Shown: in pieces, positions 1 through 8,381 of the stretch | Numbering within the stretch: position 1 is the stretch's first letter | Layout of the letters: the number at the start of each line of letters is the position of its first letter | Assembly (NCBI GenBank): GCA_051011595.1 | Contig: JBPCTQ010000126.1 | Span: forward strand, 1-50,546 | Length of the DNA: 50,546 nucleotides | Origin: JAOUEE01 sp051011595 | GTDB taxonomy: Bacteria > Actinomycetota > Acidimicrobiia > Acidimicrobiales > SHLQ01 | Direction: 5' to 3' | The notes under the pieces: generated by a model | The model's database searches: none | Told to the model about the DNA's origin: nothing | Seen by the model: only the letters and a program-made list of their open reading frames with translations | Translations under genes and position numbers: made by a program

Positions 1-92
1 ACGAGCAGCGCGTACTCAACGAGGCTGGCGCCCCGCTCGCTGTCAACACGAGCCTTGAGCCATTCGGCCAAGAAGGTGTACTGGGTCATCAT
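1..92 (-). CDS. Flp/Fap-type pilin, 3' part outside the window
   Basis: Reading leftward from ATG at 92, the first 30 codons give a short basic leader, then ERGASLVEYALLV. This is the class III (type IVb) prepilin signature: cleavage expected after G21 by a TadV-type prepilin peptidase, with Glu at +5 and Tyr at +6 of the mature pilin, followed by a hydrophobic helix that runs off the left edge. A Shine-Dalgarno-like AAGGGAG lies about 9 nt upstream of the ATG. The product would be the major subunit of the pilus assembled by the Tad machinery at 5.5-12.1 kb. Only the N-terminus is visible, so length and C-terminus are unknown. A second ATG at 89 is the next codon and could also serve as the start. 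Confidence 0.85.
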   Translation of the reverse strand, partial: MMTQYTFLAEWLKARVDSERGASLVEYALL

Positions 93-324
93 GGGGTGGG
101 ACTCCCTTGTCTCTAGCGCCCACCCACTCGGGAGGGCCGATTAATTGGTGTCACGAATACCTTCGACACCCCCACCACCCCCCTGAATGGGCAAAAAGGC
201 CCAAAAGTGACGAACGAGCCAGTCCTCTGGCCCAGGTTTCCAGGGGTTTGCGCACCTGTTCCGGCTGGTGGGCAGGGCGCCGGCGGGCCGAGGAGCGTCC
301 GGTAGCCCGATCCGGCTCCGCCGA
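93..324. other. Non-coding stretch upstream of the pilin gene
   Basis: No supported gene lies between the pilin start and the repeat region. The minus strand carries the pilin ribosome-binding site close to 100-108. The rest shows no convincing ORF, hairpin or tRNA. The stretch presumably holds the pilin promoter, but no confident -35/-10 pair is visible. Confidence 0.5.
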
Positions 325-502
325 TTAGCTCAGTTAGTGAGCGGAGCGAACGGCGGCGGGTCGACGTTGTGAGGCGCTAGCCGAGCAACTCGGTTGGTGA
401 CGAGCGCCAGCGAGGAACGGCGGCGGGTCGACGTTGTGAGGCGCTAGCCGAGCAACTCGGTTAGTGACGAGCGCCAGCGAGGAACGGCGGCGACGGATCC
501 CG
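325..502. repeat. Palindromic intergenic repeat, copies A and B (67-bp tandem) plus a partial copy
   Basis: Two units of 67 bp (351-417 and 418-484) are direct tandem copies with one mismatch. Each contains GGCGCT at its left and AGCGCC at its right (373-378/403-408 and 440-445/470-475), enclosing a hairpin CTAGCCGAG-CAA-CTCGGTTAG. A degenerate partial copy precedes them at about 325-354. The 70-nt core of copy B with its tail (433-502) recurs near 23.1 kb (23115-23184) with only two differences. The block lies just beyond the 3' end of the response-regulator gene that stops at 517. I see no coding potential. It looks like a REP-like dispersed element. Confidence 0.85.
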
Positions 503-516
503 GCCCGCGGAAGGAA

Positions 517-1164
517 CTAGTTCAGTTGAACGATGCCCATCCGCACCGCTCGCAGCACGGCCTGGGTGCGGTCACGGGCGTCGAGCTTCTGGTAGATCGA
601 GGCCAGGTGGTTCTTCACCGTCTTCTGGCTGATGTAGAGGCTCTCGGCCACCTCGGGGGTGGAACAGCCGTCGGCGATCAGCTGGAGCACTTCTTCTTCT
701 CGTTTGGTGACCACTCGTTCTTCTTCGGCTGACTCGGCCGCTTCGAGCTTGCGCACCTCGTTGAGCATCGAGGCGGCGAGCTGCGGCGACAGGGCGGTGT
801 CGCCCTTGGCCGCCATCTCGACCGCAGAAGCGATCTCGTCGGTCGAGCAGTCCTTGACCAGGTACCCACTGGCACCAGCGCGGATGGCGCCGGTGAGGAT
901 CTCCTGGTCAGCGTGCATGGTCAGCATCACTATCTGGGTGTTGGGCAGCTTGGCCCGCACCTGACGGCAGGCTTCGACCCCGTCCATCTCCGGCATGGTG
1001 ACGTCCATGAGGATGACATCGGGCCGGGTGGCCTCGGCCAGCTCGACCGCCTCGGCACCGTTGCGGGCTTCGGCGACGATGTCGAACCCCATCTCGGACA
1101 TCGAGCGACGCAGCCCCTCGCGGAGCATGCGGTGGTCGTCGGCGAGCATCAATCGGATGGTCAT
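517..1164 (-). CDS. NarL/FixJ-family response regulator with LuxR-type HTH
   Basis: This 215-aa cytoplasmic transcription factor has a receiver domain (about residues 3-120) with acidic pocket D9/D10, phospho-acceptor D54, T82 and K104. A C-terminal LuxR/GerE helix-turn-helix follows (about 150-212, including SQKTVKNHLASIYQKL). ATG at 1164 was chosen because the protein then begins MTIRLMLADDH, normal for the family, and GAGGG sits about 10 nt upstream; a longer frame to 1224 has no such support. It lies 100 bp downstream of the sensor kinase gene on the same strand, so the two should form a phosphorelay. The proximity to Tad genes suggests, but does not show, pilus or surface control. The signal is unknown. 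Confidence 0.9.
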   Translation of the reverse strand: MTIRLMLADDHRMLREGLRRSMSEMGFDIVAEARNGAEAVELAEATRPDVILMDVTMPEMDGVEACRQVRAKLPNTQIVMLTMHADQEILTGAIRAGASGYLVKDCSTDEIASAVEMAAKGDTALSPQLAASMLNEVRKLEAAESAEEERVVTKREEEVLQLIADGCSTPEVAESLYISQKTVKNHLASIYQKLDARDRTQAVLRAVRMGIVQLN

Positions 1165-1264
1165 GGGATGAACCCTCGTGTTCGTAGCTGGGCCACTCCC
1201 CGCGGGATGACCTCCGCACTCCATCGGCTTGCCGGCAGCCAGGTTTAGGACAACGTGGTCGGCC

Positions 1265-3154
1265 TCAGCGGGCCCGCCCGGCGCTCAGCGCCGGTCCACC
1301 ACGGGCGTCGGGCCGCGGTGCACCCAGAACACAGCGCACGGTGGTGCCCCTTCCCGGCTGGCTCACGATCTCGAGTGAGGCACCGATCGAGCTGGCCCGC
1401 TCGCGCATTCCGACCAGACCGTACGAATCGGTGCGGCCGGCCCCGCTCTGGAAACCACGACCGTTGTCGATCACCTCGAGGGTGGCCCGCGTGCCGTCGT
1501 AGGCCCACGTGACCACGGCTCGTTCGGCTTCGGCGTGCCGCTCGACGTTGACCAGCGCTTCCTGGGCGATACGCCAGATCTCGCGTTCCTGGCGCATCGG
1601 CAACCGCCGCTCGGCGTTGCTGACGAGCTCAACAGTGATGTCGCTGCGGTCCATCAAGCGATCGGCAAAGGAGTCGAGCACGGTGACCAGATCGGCTTCG
1701 TCGGACACGTCGGTTCTGATGTCGTACAAGGTGTCGCGCACCTCACGTACGGTGCCCCGAACGTCTTCACGGAGCCGGGCCAGGCTGTCGGTGATCTCCT
1801 CGCCGCCGCCCTCCCGCTGAATGATCCGATCGAGCTCGAAGCCCAGGTAGGCCAGCGACTGCCCGATCCTGTCGTGCAGGTCGCGGGCAATACGGGTGCG
1901 CTCCTCGTCTGCTCCGACGGTGCGCAGTCGCCCGAACCAACGAGCGTTGTCGATGGCCAGCGCCACCGGCTCGACGAAACCGTTGAGCAGTTCCACCTCT
2001 CGCTCCGAGAAGTGCGAGGGATCGCGGTGTTCGATGGCGAGCAGGCCGATGAGGGCACCGCGGGCCAACAACACGCTGTAGAGCCCGGACCCCGAGGTGG
2101 GGGTGGTGCCAGGCCCCTGTCGCCCGGACAGGTCGGCCACGTGTTCGAGACGGTTGTGGGCGATGGCCCGTTTGAGGGGAGACGGCAGTTCGGTGGGTCC
2201 GAATCGGTCGGGACCGGTGGCGCCCTCTCGCCGCAACACGTGCCAGCCGGCGTCGGTTTCGTCGAAGAGCAAGATGTGCACGTAGTCGAACTCGAACAGC
2301 CCTCGCAGCCGGGCCACCGTGGTGTCCAGCACATCCTTCATGTCCAGCGACGCCGGCAGGGTCTGCGCCACGCGATGCAGGGCGAAGAGCAGGGCGTTGG
2401 CGTCGCTGAGACGTTCGAGGCGGTCGAGGGCCAGGTGGTGCTGGCGGTCGGCTTCGCCCGAGATTCGGCGGGTGTAGCCCGCGATCAACGCCACGAGCAG
2501 CAGCATCACCGTCCACTGGATGGCATCAGCCGGTTCGAGACGGCCCAACATCTGGTCGGTGAGGGTGACCGTGAGTGCTGCCACGGCACCGATCCGCAGG
2601 GCGAACCCGAAGCCCCGGGCGAAGCCGGCGACGATGACCGCGGACGCCATGGCGAACCCGAAGGGCGAGGTCCAACCGCCGGTGGAGACGACCGCAGTGA
2701 CCATCACGCTGACTTCGAGAATCACTTCGAAGGTGGTTCGCAGCCGGCGAGCCAACACCACGGGTGAGATCGAACGGAAGATCGTGTAGGCCACCAGCGC
2801 GCCACACCACGCCACCACCGTCCAGTCACGAACCACGAACCCCAGAACGGCCAGCGCCAACGACACCGCGGTGGTGCCCCAACGAACGGCGATCACCACG
2901 GGCCGGAACGACTTGGCCTGGTCGTCGTCGAGATGGGTCGATTCGGGGCCGTCACCCTCGCGGCCGACCCGGGCCATGGGTCGCAGCAGCGACCGGGCCC
3001 GGTGGGCGGGTGTGTGACTCAGCAAACGGGTGACCCGGGCCACCTCGTCGTCGGTGGGGGTCCGGGCCGGATCGATGGGTTCGATGGCGGGGTCCTCGGT
3101 CTGGGGCGCGGCCGCGCCCGATGCGGTTCCTATCGGCGCCCGAACCTGCGGCAT
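1265..3154 (-). CDS. Membrane sensor histidine kinase, GAF plus HisKA_3 type
   Basis: This 629-aa kinase is the partner of the NarL-type regulator downstream. Its layout is a Pro/Ala-rich N-terminus (1-80), about five to six hydrophobic segments (88-228), a GAF-like sensory domain (about 265-405), a HisKA_3 dimerisation helix with the phospho-acceptor H427 in ARDLHDRIGQ, and a HATPase domain with N-box-like EALVNVERHAEAE, G1 box DNGRGF and G2 box YGLVGMRERA. This arrangement is typical of NarX/DegS-like kinases. The start is uncertain: GGAGG lies only 2-3 nt before the ATG at 3154, so a downstream start within the disordered N-terminus is possible. It is divergent from coaE, with starts about 50 bp apart. 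Confidence 0.88.
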   Translation of the reverse strand: MPQVRAPIGTASGAAAPQTEDPAIEPIDPARTPTDDEVARVTRLLSHTPAHRARSLLRPMARVGREGDGPESTHLDDDQAKSFRPVVIAVRWGTTAVSLALAVLGFVVRDWTVVAWCGALVAYTIFRSISPVVLARRLRTTFEVILEVSVMVTAVVSTGGWTSPFGFAMASAVIVAGFARGFGFALRIGAVAALTVTLTDQMLGRLEPADAIQWTVMLLLVALIAGYTRRISGEADRQHHLALDRLERLSDANALLFALHRVAQTLPASLDMKDVLDTTVARLRGLFEFDYVHILLFDETDAGWHVLRREGATGPDRFGPTELPSPLKRAIAHNRLEHVADLSGRQGPGTTPTSGSGLYSVLLARGALIGLLAIEHRDPSHFSEREVELLNGFVEPVALAIDNARWFGRLRTVGADEERTRIARDLHDRIGQSLAYLGFELDRIIQREGGGEEITDSLARLREDVRGTVREVRDTLYDIRTDVSDEADLVTVLDSFADRLMDRSDITVELVSNAERRLPMRQEREIWRIAQEALVNVERHAEAERAVVTWAYDGTRATLEVIDNGRGFQSGAGRTDSYGLVGMRERASSIGASLEIVSQPGRGTTVRCVLGAPRPDARGGPALSAGRAR

Positions 3155-3193
3155 TACCTCCGACCGACCACCAACGGCCCGCTGATGGCCTGC

Positions 3194-3199
3194 TACCGT
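3194..3199 (+). promoter_or_regulatory. Putative -10 box TACCGT of coaE (leaderless arrangement)
   Basis: TACCGT ends 8 nt before the coaE ATG at 3208, with no ribosome-binding site between them. The spacing puts transcription start at or next to the start codon. The same layout recurs at many genes in this window. Confidence 0.5.
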
Positions 3200-3207
3200 G
3201 CCCGCCC

Positions 3208-3852
3208 ATGATCGAGTTCGGACTCACCGGCGGCATCGGTTCGGGCAAGTCCACCGTGGCTGAGCTGCTGGTGGCCAAGGGCGCGGTACTCATCGACGCC
3301 GACGCCATCGTTCGACAGCTCCAAGAACCCGGTCAGCCGGTGTTCGAGTCGATGGTCGAGCGGTGGGGTGGCCGCATCGTGTCTGCCGACGGCACCCTCG
3401 ACCGAGCTGCGGTTGCCGACATCGTGTTCGGCGACGAGGACGAGCTGAAGGCCATCAACGACATCGTGCATCCGGCGGTGGGCACAGAGATGATCGCCCG
3501 ACGGGAGGCACTGAAGGGCACCGACACCGTGATCATCAACGACATCCCGTTGCTGGTGCGTCAGGACGGCAGCTCCGACCGACCAGGATTCGACGACCTG
3601 GCCGGCATCATCGTGGTCGACACCCCGGCCGACGTGGCCGTCAGCCGACTGGTCGAGTACCGGGGTTTCGCCGAAGACGACGCCCAAGCCCGGGTGGCCA
3701 ACCAGGCCAGCCGCGACGACCGTTTGGCCGTCGCCGACTTCGTCGTCGACAACGGCGGCACGCTGGATGCGTTGCTCCCGCAGGTCGACGAGTGCTGGGC
3801 CTGGATCCAGTCCGTCGCCGCTGCACCGCCGGACTCCAACCCCACGAACTGA
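3208..3852 (+). CDS. coaE: Dephospho-CoA kinase
   Basis: CoaE phosphorylates the 3'-OH of dephospho-CoA, the last step of coenzyme A synthesis, in the cytosol. The 214-aa product begins MIEFGLTGGIGSGKSTVAEL, which holds the P-loop (residues 8-16). IDADAIVRQLQEPGQPV follows as the substrate-binding region, and DIPLLV and the R-rich lid around EDDAQARVANQ match the family. The length is normal for single-domain bacterial CoaE; it lacks the C-terminal UPF0157-type extension found in mycobacterial proteins. ATG 3208 is preferred over upstream frames because of the TACCGT box and the exact family N-terminus. In mycobacteria coaE sits next to rpsA and polA; here those genes lie about 13 kb away. 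Confidence 0.95.
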   Translation: MIEFGLTGGIGSGKSTVAELLVAKGAVLIDADAIVRQLQEPGQPVFESMVERWGGRIVSADGTLDRAAVADIVFGDEDELKAINDIVHPAVGTEMIARREALKGTDTVIINDIPLLVRQDGSSDRPGFDDLAGIIVVDTPADVAVSRLVEYRGFAEDDAQARVANQASRDDRLAVADFVVDNGGTLDALLPQVDECWAWIQSVAAAPPDSNPTN

Positions 3853-3908
3853 CCCAAATTGCGTCAGTTCCCGTTCACCCTGACCGATAGCTGACGCAAT
3901 TTCGGTCA
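3850..3908. terminator. Long inverted repeat between convergent coaE and a membrane-protein gene
   Basis: Arms at 3850-3867 and 3891-3908 are complementary at 17 of 18 positions, including a perfect 12-bp core AAATTGCGTCAG/CTGACGCAATTT. The coaE stop codon is part of the left arm. A second inverted repeat, CTGACCGA (3880-3887) with TCGGTCAG (3902-3909), overlaps it, so alternative hairpins are possible. Location between two convergent genes suggests a bidirectional terminator, but there is no T-run. Confidence 0.55.
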
Positions 3909-3915
3909 GGGGTGG

Positions 3916-5469
3916 TCAGGAGAGTGGTGAGGCGGCCAGGAGGGTGTCGCACAGGTCGGTGCCGGGGCGGCAGGCGACCAGGTAGGTGCCGTCACCGGCG
4001 AGCTCCGATCCGTCGGCCGCCACTGCGGTAGCGCTGTCGCTGGTCTCACTCAACCGCTCGTCCCAGCTCACCACGGTCCACTCATCGCTGTCGGCCAACT
4101 CGCCGGCCAGGTCGCGGTCGGTGGGCCACAACACGGCGTCGACCTGGTGGCGATCGAGCACCCCACCCCAGCCCTGCTCCCCCGCGTTCAGCACCAGGTA
4201 GTCGTCGATGAGCTCGGCCGGGTGCAGCTCCATGCGATCGTCGAGGAAGATGGGCACCTGGCCGTCGAAGCGGATGGTGAGGTAGTTGCCGGTGGTGTCG
4301 GTGTGGGCCCACCGCACGTCGCCGGCGAAGGCGTCCTGCTCGTCCAGCCACTCCACGGCCTCCACCGGGTAGGCACCCAACTCGAAGTTGTCGCGTTGCA
4401 TCAGCACCAGCCCGAACAGCAGCGAGATGGTGACGGTGGCCAGGATCACCAGACGAGCACGGGGTCCACGACCCTCGGTGGTGATCGACCCCACTCCGGC
4501 CAAGGCAGGCGCGGCCACACCGGCGAAGGCGATGGAGGCCACGGCAACGTTGCGTGCACCCAACACCGCGGCCACCAGGAACACGGCTACCGGGACGATG
4601 ACGGCCCAGCGGCGAGACTTCAGGGCAGCCAGTACGGCGACCACGGCCACCACGACGAAGATCTGGGCATAGCGGTCGCCCAAGTCGGGGCGCTGCCACT
4701 CGACCACGTGCTGGAGCTGTTCCCGCTTCGCCAGCAGGTCAATGGGGAACAACAACAACTTGGGCCCGTACGGGTTGAGCACCCCGCCGAGCACCGCACC
4801 GAGGGTGGACCAGCCCAACAGGCGGGCCAGGCGAGGGTCGATCCGGCGTTCGTCGAGCCAGGTGCCCACCAACACGGTGCCGACCAACACCAGACCCAGC
4901 GGGAAGGATCCGTGGACGTTGGCCCACACGAACAACAAGGGAGCGGCCCAGCGAACATCGACGTGCTCGTCGGTCGCCATCGTCACCAGCACGGCGAAGA
5001 AGAGCAGCCCCAGCAGCAGCGGACGCTCGGACCACACCACGATGCCCATCAGCACCGCACCACCCGACAAGGCCAGCCGTACCACCAGCGAGCCGGCCGG
5101 GCGGGACAGCCGCCACACCAGCGCGGCCAGCAACGCGGTGACCACAGCGGTGAACAACCGGAGAGCGCCGGCCCCGCCGACCGCGTCGATCATCCCGTAG
5201 ACGGTGCTGGCCAGCCAGCTCTGCACCACCCAGGGTTCGCCCTCGGAGGTCCAGGTGTAGGGATCGACCCGCGGCACCGACCAGGTGTCGACGATGCCTC
5301 GACCGGTCGTGAGGTGGGTGAAGAAGCTGTTGTCGTTGAGCGGCGTGAGGCCTACGACGAACCCGACGGCGGCGACCACAGCCGTCCAGGCCGTCTCGTG
5401 ACGGGCAGTGGGCCGGGTGTTCGATTCTGGTTGGGCCTCGTCCGCCTCGAGGCGGACCGAGGTTGCCAT
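3916..5469 (-). CDS. Polytopic membrane protein, GT-C-like, at the end of the Tad operon
   Basis: This 517-aa protein has roughly ten hydrophobic segments in its first 370 residues and a soluble C-terminal part of about 140 residues. Between the first two helices is an extracytoplasmic loop with FFTHLTTGRGIV and VDPYTWTSEGEPWVVQSWLA, and later VWANVHGSFPLG. Such loops occur in uncharacterised proteins resembling GT-C glycosyltransferases, so a polyprenyl-phosphate-sugar-using enzyme is possible, but I do not see a diagnostic catalytic motif. It starts 13 bp after tadC stops and is on the same strand, so it is probably co-transcribed with the pilus genes. A role in pilin or envelope glycosylation is only an inference. 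Confidence 0.7.
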   Translation of the reverse strand: MATSVRLEADEAQPESNTRPTARHETAWTAVVAAVGFVVGLTPLNDNSFFTHLTTGRGIVDTWSVPRVDPYTWTSEGEPWVVQSWLASTVYGMIDAVGGAGALRLFTAVVTALLAALVWRLSRPAGSLVVRLALSGGAVLMGIVVWSERPLLLGLLFFAVLVTMATDEHVDVRWAAPLLFVWANVHGSFPLGLVLVGTVLVGTWLDERRIDPRLARLLGWSTLGAVLGGVLNPYGPKLLLFPIDLLAKREQLQHVVEWQRPDLGDRYAQIFVVVAVVAVLAALKSRRWAVIVPVAVFLVAAVLGARNVAVASIAFAGVAAPALAGVGSITTEGRGPRARLVILATVTISLLFGLVLMQRDNFELGAYPVEAVEWLDEQDAFAGDVRWAHTDTTGNYLTIRFDGQVPIFLDDRMELHPAELIDDYLVLNAGEQGWGGVLDRHQVDAVLWPTDRDLAGELADSDEWTVVSWDERLSETSDSATAVAADGSELAGDGTYLVACRPGTDLCDTLLAASPLS

Positions 5470-5482
5470 GTCGATCAGGCTC

Positions 5483-6442
5483 TCAGAACGCCCGAGAGAT
5501 GTTGATCATGGCCGGGCCCAACACGATGATGAACAAGGCAGGGAAGATGCAGAACACCATTGGGATCAGCATCTTGACCGGGGCCTTCTGGGCCTTCTCC
5601 TGGGCGATCTGGCGACGCTTGATGCGCATTTCCTCGGCCTGGGCCCGCAACACACGACCGATCGACACACCGAAGGTGTCGGCCTGGAGGATGGCCATCA
5701 CGAACGAGCGCACCTCGGGAACGTCGATGCGCTGATCCATGGCTCGCATGGCATCGGCACGGCTGGCGCCGGCGCGGGTCTCACCCAACATGCGGGCGAA
5801 CTCCATCGACAGCGGACCGGGAACGGCACCGATCACCCGGTCGAGGGCCTGCTCGAAGCCGAGACCGGCCTCCACCGAGATGGTGAGCAGATCGAGCACG
5901 TCGGGCAGGTTCGACAAGATGGCCTTCTGGCGATCCTCCACGTGGCGGTTCAGCCAGCTGTCGGGACCCATGATGAAGGCGGCGCCGAAGATGACGAAGA
6001 ACGCCAGCTGCAGCATGCCCTTGAGGCCCAGCGGGTTCCAGATGAACGTGAACCACAACAGGCCGGGCACGGCCATGGCCATACCGACCTTGATGGCCAT
6101 GAAACGATCCACCGCGTCGACGTTGTTGAAACCGGCACGGATGAACTTGACCCGCACGGTGTCGATGTAGCCGGTGGGCGTGAAACGACGCCCGAGGCGG
6201 CTCATGACACCGCCGACCGGACCCAGGACGCGGGTGATCAGCGGATCCATCAGCTCCTGATCGCGCTGGCTCTCCACCTCGTAGCCGTCGAGTTGGCGCA
6301 ACGACTCGCGCACCACCGACTTCTCTTCGGCGTGGGACAGCACGGCGTACGCCACCAGGGCAATACACAGCCCGATGCCGAGCGCGCCGAGCGCCGGGGT
6401 GCTGATGGCCAGCAGGGAAATGGCAAGTGTGGTCACAGTCAT
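5483..6442 (-). CDS. tadC: Tad pilus inner-membrane platform protein TadC
   Basis: This 319-aa protein belongs to the type II secretion F (T2SSF) family. It has N-terminal helices, a conserved cytoplasmic T2SSF domain with LPDVLDLLTISVEAGLGFEQ and the following ALDRV segment, and C-terminal helices ending close to residue 319. TadC pairs with TadB to form the membrane platform on which the TadA ATPase drives Flp pilin assembly. It starts 1 bp after tadB stops, so the two are translationally linked. The length is usual for TadC, with no added domain, unlike its tadB neighbour. Confidence 0.9.
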   Translation of the reverse strand: MTVTTLAISLLAISTPALGALGIGLCIALVAYAVLSHAEEKSVVRESLRQLDGYEVESQRDQELMDPLITRVLGPVGGVMSRLGRRFTPTGYIDTVRVKFIRAGFNNVDAVDRFMAIKVGMAMAVPGLLWFTFIWNPLGLKGMLQLAFFVIFGAAFIMGPDSWLNRHVEDRQKAILSNLPDVLDLLTISVEAGLGFEQALDRVIGAVPGPLSMEFARMLGETRAGASRADAMRAMDQRIDVPEVRSFVMAILQADTFGVSIGRVLRAQAEEMRIKRRQIAQEKAQKAPVKMLIPMVFCIFPALFIIVLGPAMINISRAF

Positions 6443-6443
6443 C

Positions 6444-8381
6444 TCAGATCTCGATGGTGATGAGCTTCTTCATCCACAAGAAGCCGATGATCGCGGCGAC
6501 GACCCCGGCCCCCAGCATGATGTTGCCGATGGTCTCGGAGATGAGCAGCCCCACGTAGTCGGGGTTGATCATGAACATGACGGCACCGAGGGCGACCGGC
6601 AGGAACCCGAGCACGATGGCCGAGATTCGACCTTCGGCGGTGAGGGCCGCGACGTCACGACGAAGCCGTTCACGGGCGGTCATGGTCTCGGCCACGGTCA
6701 TCAGCAGCTCGGACAGGTTGCCACCGACCTCGCGCTGGATCTTGACGGCCATGATGGCCCAGGCGTAGTCGTCGCTGTTCATACGCTCGGCCGACATGTC
6801 GAGTGCTTCCTCGACCGGACGGCCCAGCTGAGCCTCGGTGACGACCTTGCGCAGTTCCTCGCCGATGGGATCCTCGGACTCCTTGGAGACCGACTCGAGA
6901 CCCTGCATGAACGAGTAGCCGGCCTTCAGTGTGCCGGCCAACAACGTGAGGGTGTCCGGCAGCTGGGCCACGAACTTCTTGCGGCGGCGAGCGGCCATGA
7001 ACTTGACCGTGAACCACGGGGCCACGATGCCGCCCAGCACGATGAGTCCGGCGATGACCAGATCGCCTCGCAACAAGAAGGCCAGGATCAGCGAGACCAC
7101 CACCGAGGCGGCGTAGAACGTGAGCGCTTCGGCTGCCTTGAACGGCAGGTTGGCCTGCTCCAGTTTCTCCTCGGTACGGGCCAGCGTGCCTTGTTTCTCG
7201 GCAATGCTCTCGGTGAGCTCGACGGCCTTCTGGAAGATGGCGTTGTTGGCCAGGGCGCTGGTGTCGGAGCCCGACTCGCTGGAGCCATCCTGGTACGCGG
7301 TGAGCATGGAGCTCAGTGCCGATTCGTCGTTCTGGAAGAGCAGCCCGATGGCGAGCACGGCCATACCGATGGCCAGGGCGCCGAGCACGATGCCGAGCAA
7401 CAAGGCACGGTCGCCGGTGAGGAACGAGAAGGTCGAGTCACCGCCGGTCGACTGCCCGCGGTTCAGGGTCTCGCCCGAAGCCGCCGATCCGTCGATGTAG
7501 CCGACCTCGAAGACCTCGCCGTCGACCGTCAGGTCGAGGTTCGTTCCAGCCGTGACTTCGTCGGACTGGAACGACACCGCATACAGACCTCGTGCGTTGG
7601 CATCGAGCTCAGAACCGGTGGCGGCCAGCTCGTCGGTGGTGGAGACGACGTTGTACGAGCCTCCGTTGTCGGCCACCAGCCCGCGCAGCTCGGCACTGTT
7701 GATGCCTCGAAGGTCGACACCGACCACGTGGACCAGGGCGTTGAGGTTGAGCAGCCGACCCTCGACCACGGTGGGTCGAGTGTCGGAGAGCTCCTCGGCG
7801 CCGGCGGCAAACACCACCATGCTGGAGACCGTCTCTTCGTTGTCACCTCGTTCGAGCTGGTCGAGCGCGACCGACATGCCGTCCCACATACGGAACGGGC
7901 CGGACGCTTCGATGGTGGCGATCTCGTTGGCCAGCCTGGTCGGGTTCGACGAGAACGGCACGAGCAGGCGACCAGCCGAACCGGCCGTCACGATGGAGAC
8001 CCGCTCGTTGGGAGCGAGTTGGTTGACGTAGTCGATGGCGCTGGCCTTGATCGCCTCGAGCGAGTCACCGTTCTTCTCGCTGTCGTCGATCACCAGCACC
8101 GTGTCGAGGTCATAGCTGGTCGAAGCGGCCTCGGTAACGCGAACCGAGTTGGCTTCGACACCGTTGACGAGCACGCCCACGGTGGGTGTCGCACTCGATC
8201 CGGTGTGGATGAGCGCTTTGGGCTGGGCCCGCATGTCGACCTGGCGCACGCCGACGTCGACGTTGCTCGCCTCGTCGTCCTGCGCGAGGACAGCCGGACC
8301 GGCCGCCACGACGAGCATGGCGGTCAGGACGGCGGCCAGGAATACCCGCCACCGTGCGTCGGTGGCTGCCGCTCGAATCAT
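6444..8381 (-). CDS. tadB: TadB platform protein with an N-terminal von Willebrand A-like domain
   Basis: The 645-aa product is about twice the length of an ordinary TadB. It has a signal peptide (1-33), an extracytoplasmic vWA-like domain (about 88-275, beginning DTVLVIDDSEKNGD), a transmembrane helix (about 324-348), and then a standard TadB/T2SSF half (about 410-645) with LPDTLTLLAGTLKAGYSFMQ. The MIDAS motif is imperfect: the expected DxSxS reads DDSEK, so metal binding is uncertain. ATG 8381 is chosen because GGAGG lies 7 nt upstream, the protein gains a clean signal peptide, and the codon overlaps the tadA stop by 4 nt; the frame upstream of it is not family-like. With TadA and TadC it should form the pilus motor platform. 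Confidence 0.9.
   Translation of the reverse strand: MIRAAATDARWRVFLAAVLTAMLVVAAGPAVLAQDDEASNVDVGVRQVDMRAQPKALIHTGSSATPTVGVLVNGVEANSVRVTEAASTSYDLDTVLVIDDSEKNGDSLEAIKASAIDYVNQLAPNERVSIVTAGSAGRLLVPFSSNPTRLANEIATIEASGPFRMWDGMSVALDQLERGDNEETVSSMVVFAAGAEELSDTRPTVVEGRLLNLNALVHVVGVDLRGINSAELRGLVADNGGSYNVVSTTDELAATGSELDANARGLYAVSFQSDEVTAGTNLDLTVDGEVFEVGYIDGSAASGETLNRGQSTGGDSTFSFLTGDRALLLGIVLGALAIGMAVLAIGLLFQNDESALSSMLTAYQDGSSESGSDTSALANNAIFQKAVELTESIAEKQGTLARTEEKLEQANLPFKAAEALTFYAASVVVSLILAFLLRGDLVIAGLIVLGGIVAPWFTVKFMAARRRKKFVAQLPDTLTLLAGTLKAGYSFMQGLESVSKESEDPIGEELRKVVTEAQLGRPVEEALDMSAERMNSDDYAWAIMAVKIQREVGGNLSELLMTVAETMTARERLRRDVAALTAEGRISAIVLGFLPVALGAVMFMINPDYVGLLISETIGNIMLGAGVVAAIIGFLWMKKLITIEI

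Noticed and set aside
321..345. tRNA-like start: GATTAGCTCAGTTAGTGAGC resembles the acceptor/D-arm of a tRNA
   Set aside because: No anticodon arm, T-arm or matching acceptor strand follows; the stretch is a degenerate copy of the palindromic repeat.
351..484. Tandem 67-bp units considered as a CRISPR array
   Set aside because: Only two adjacent units with no variable spacers between them, and no cas genes nearby.
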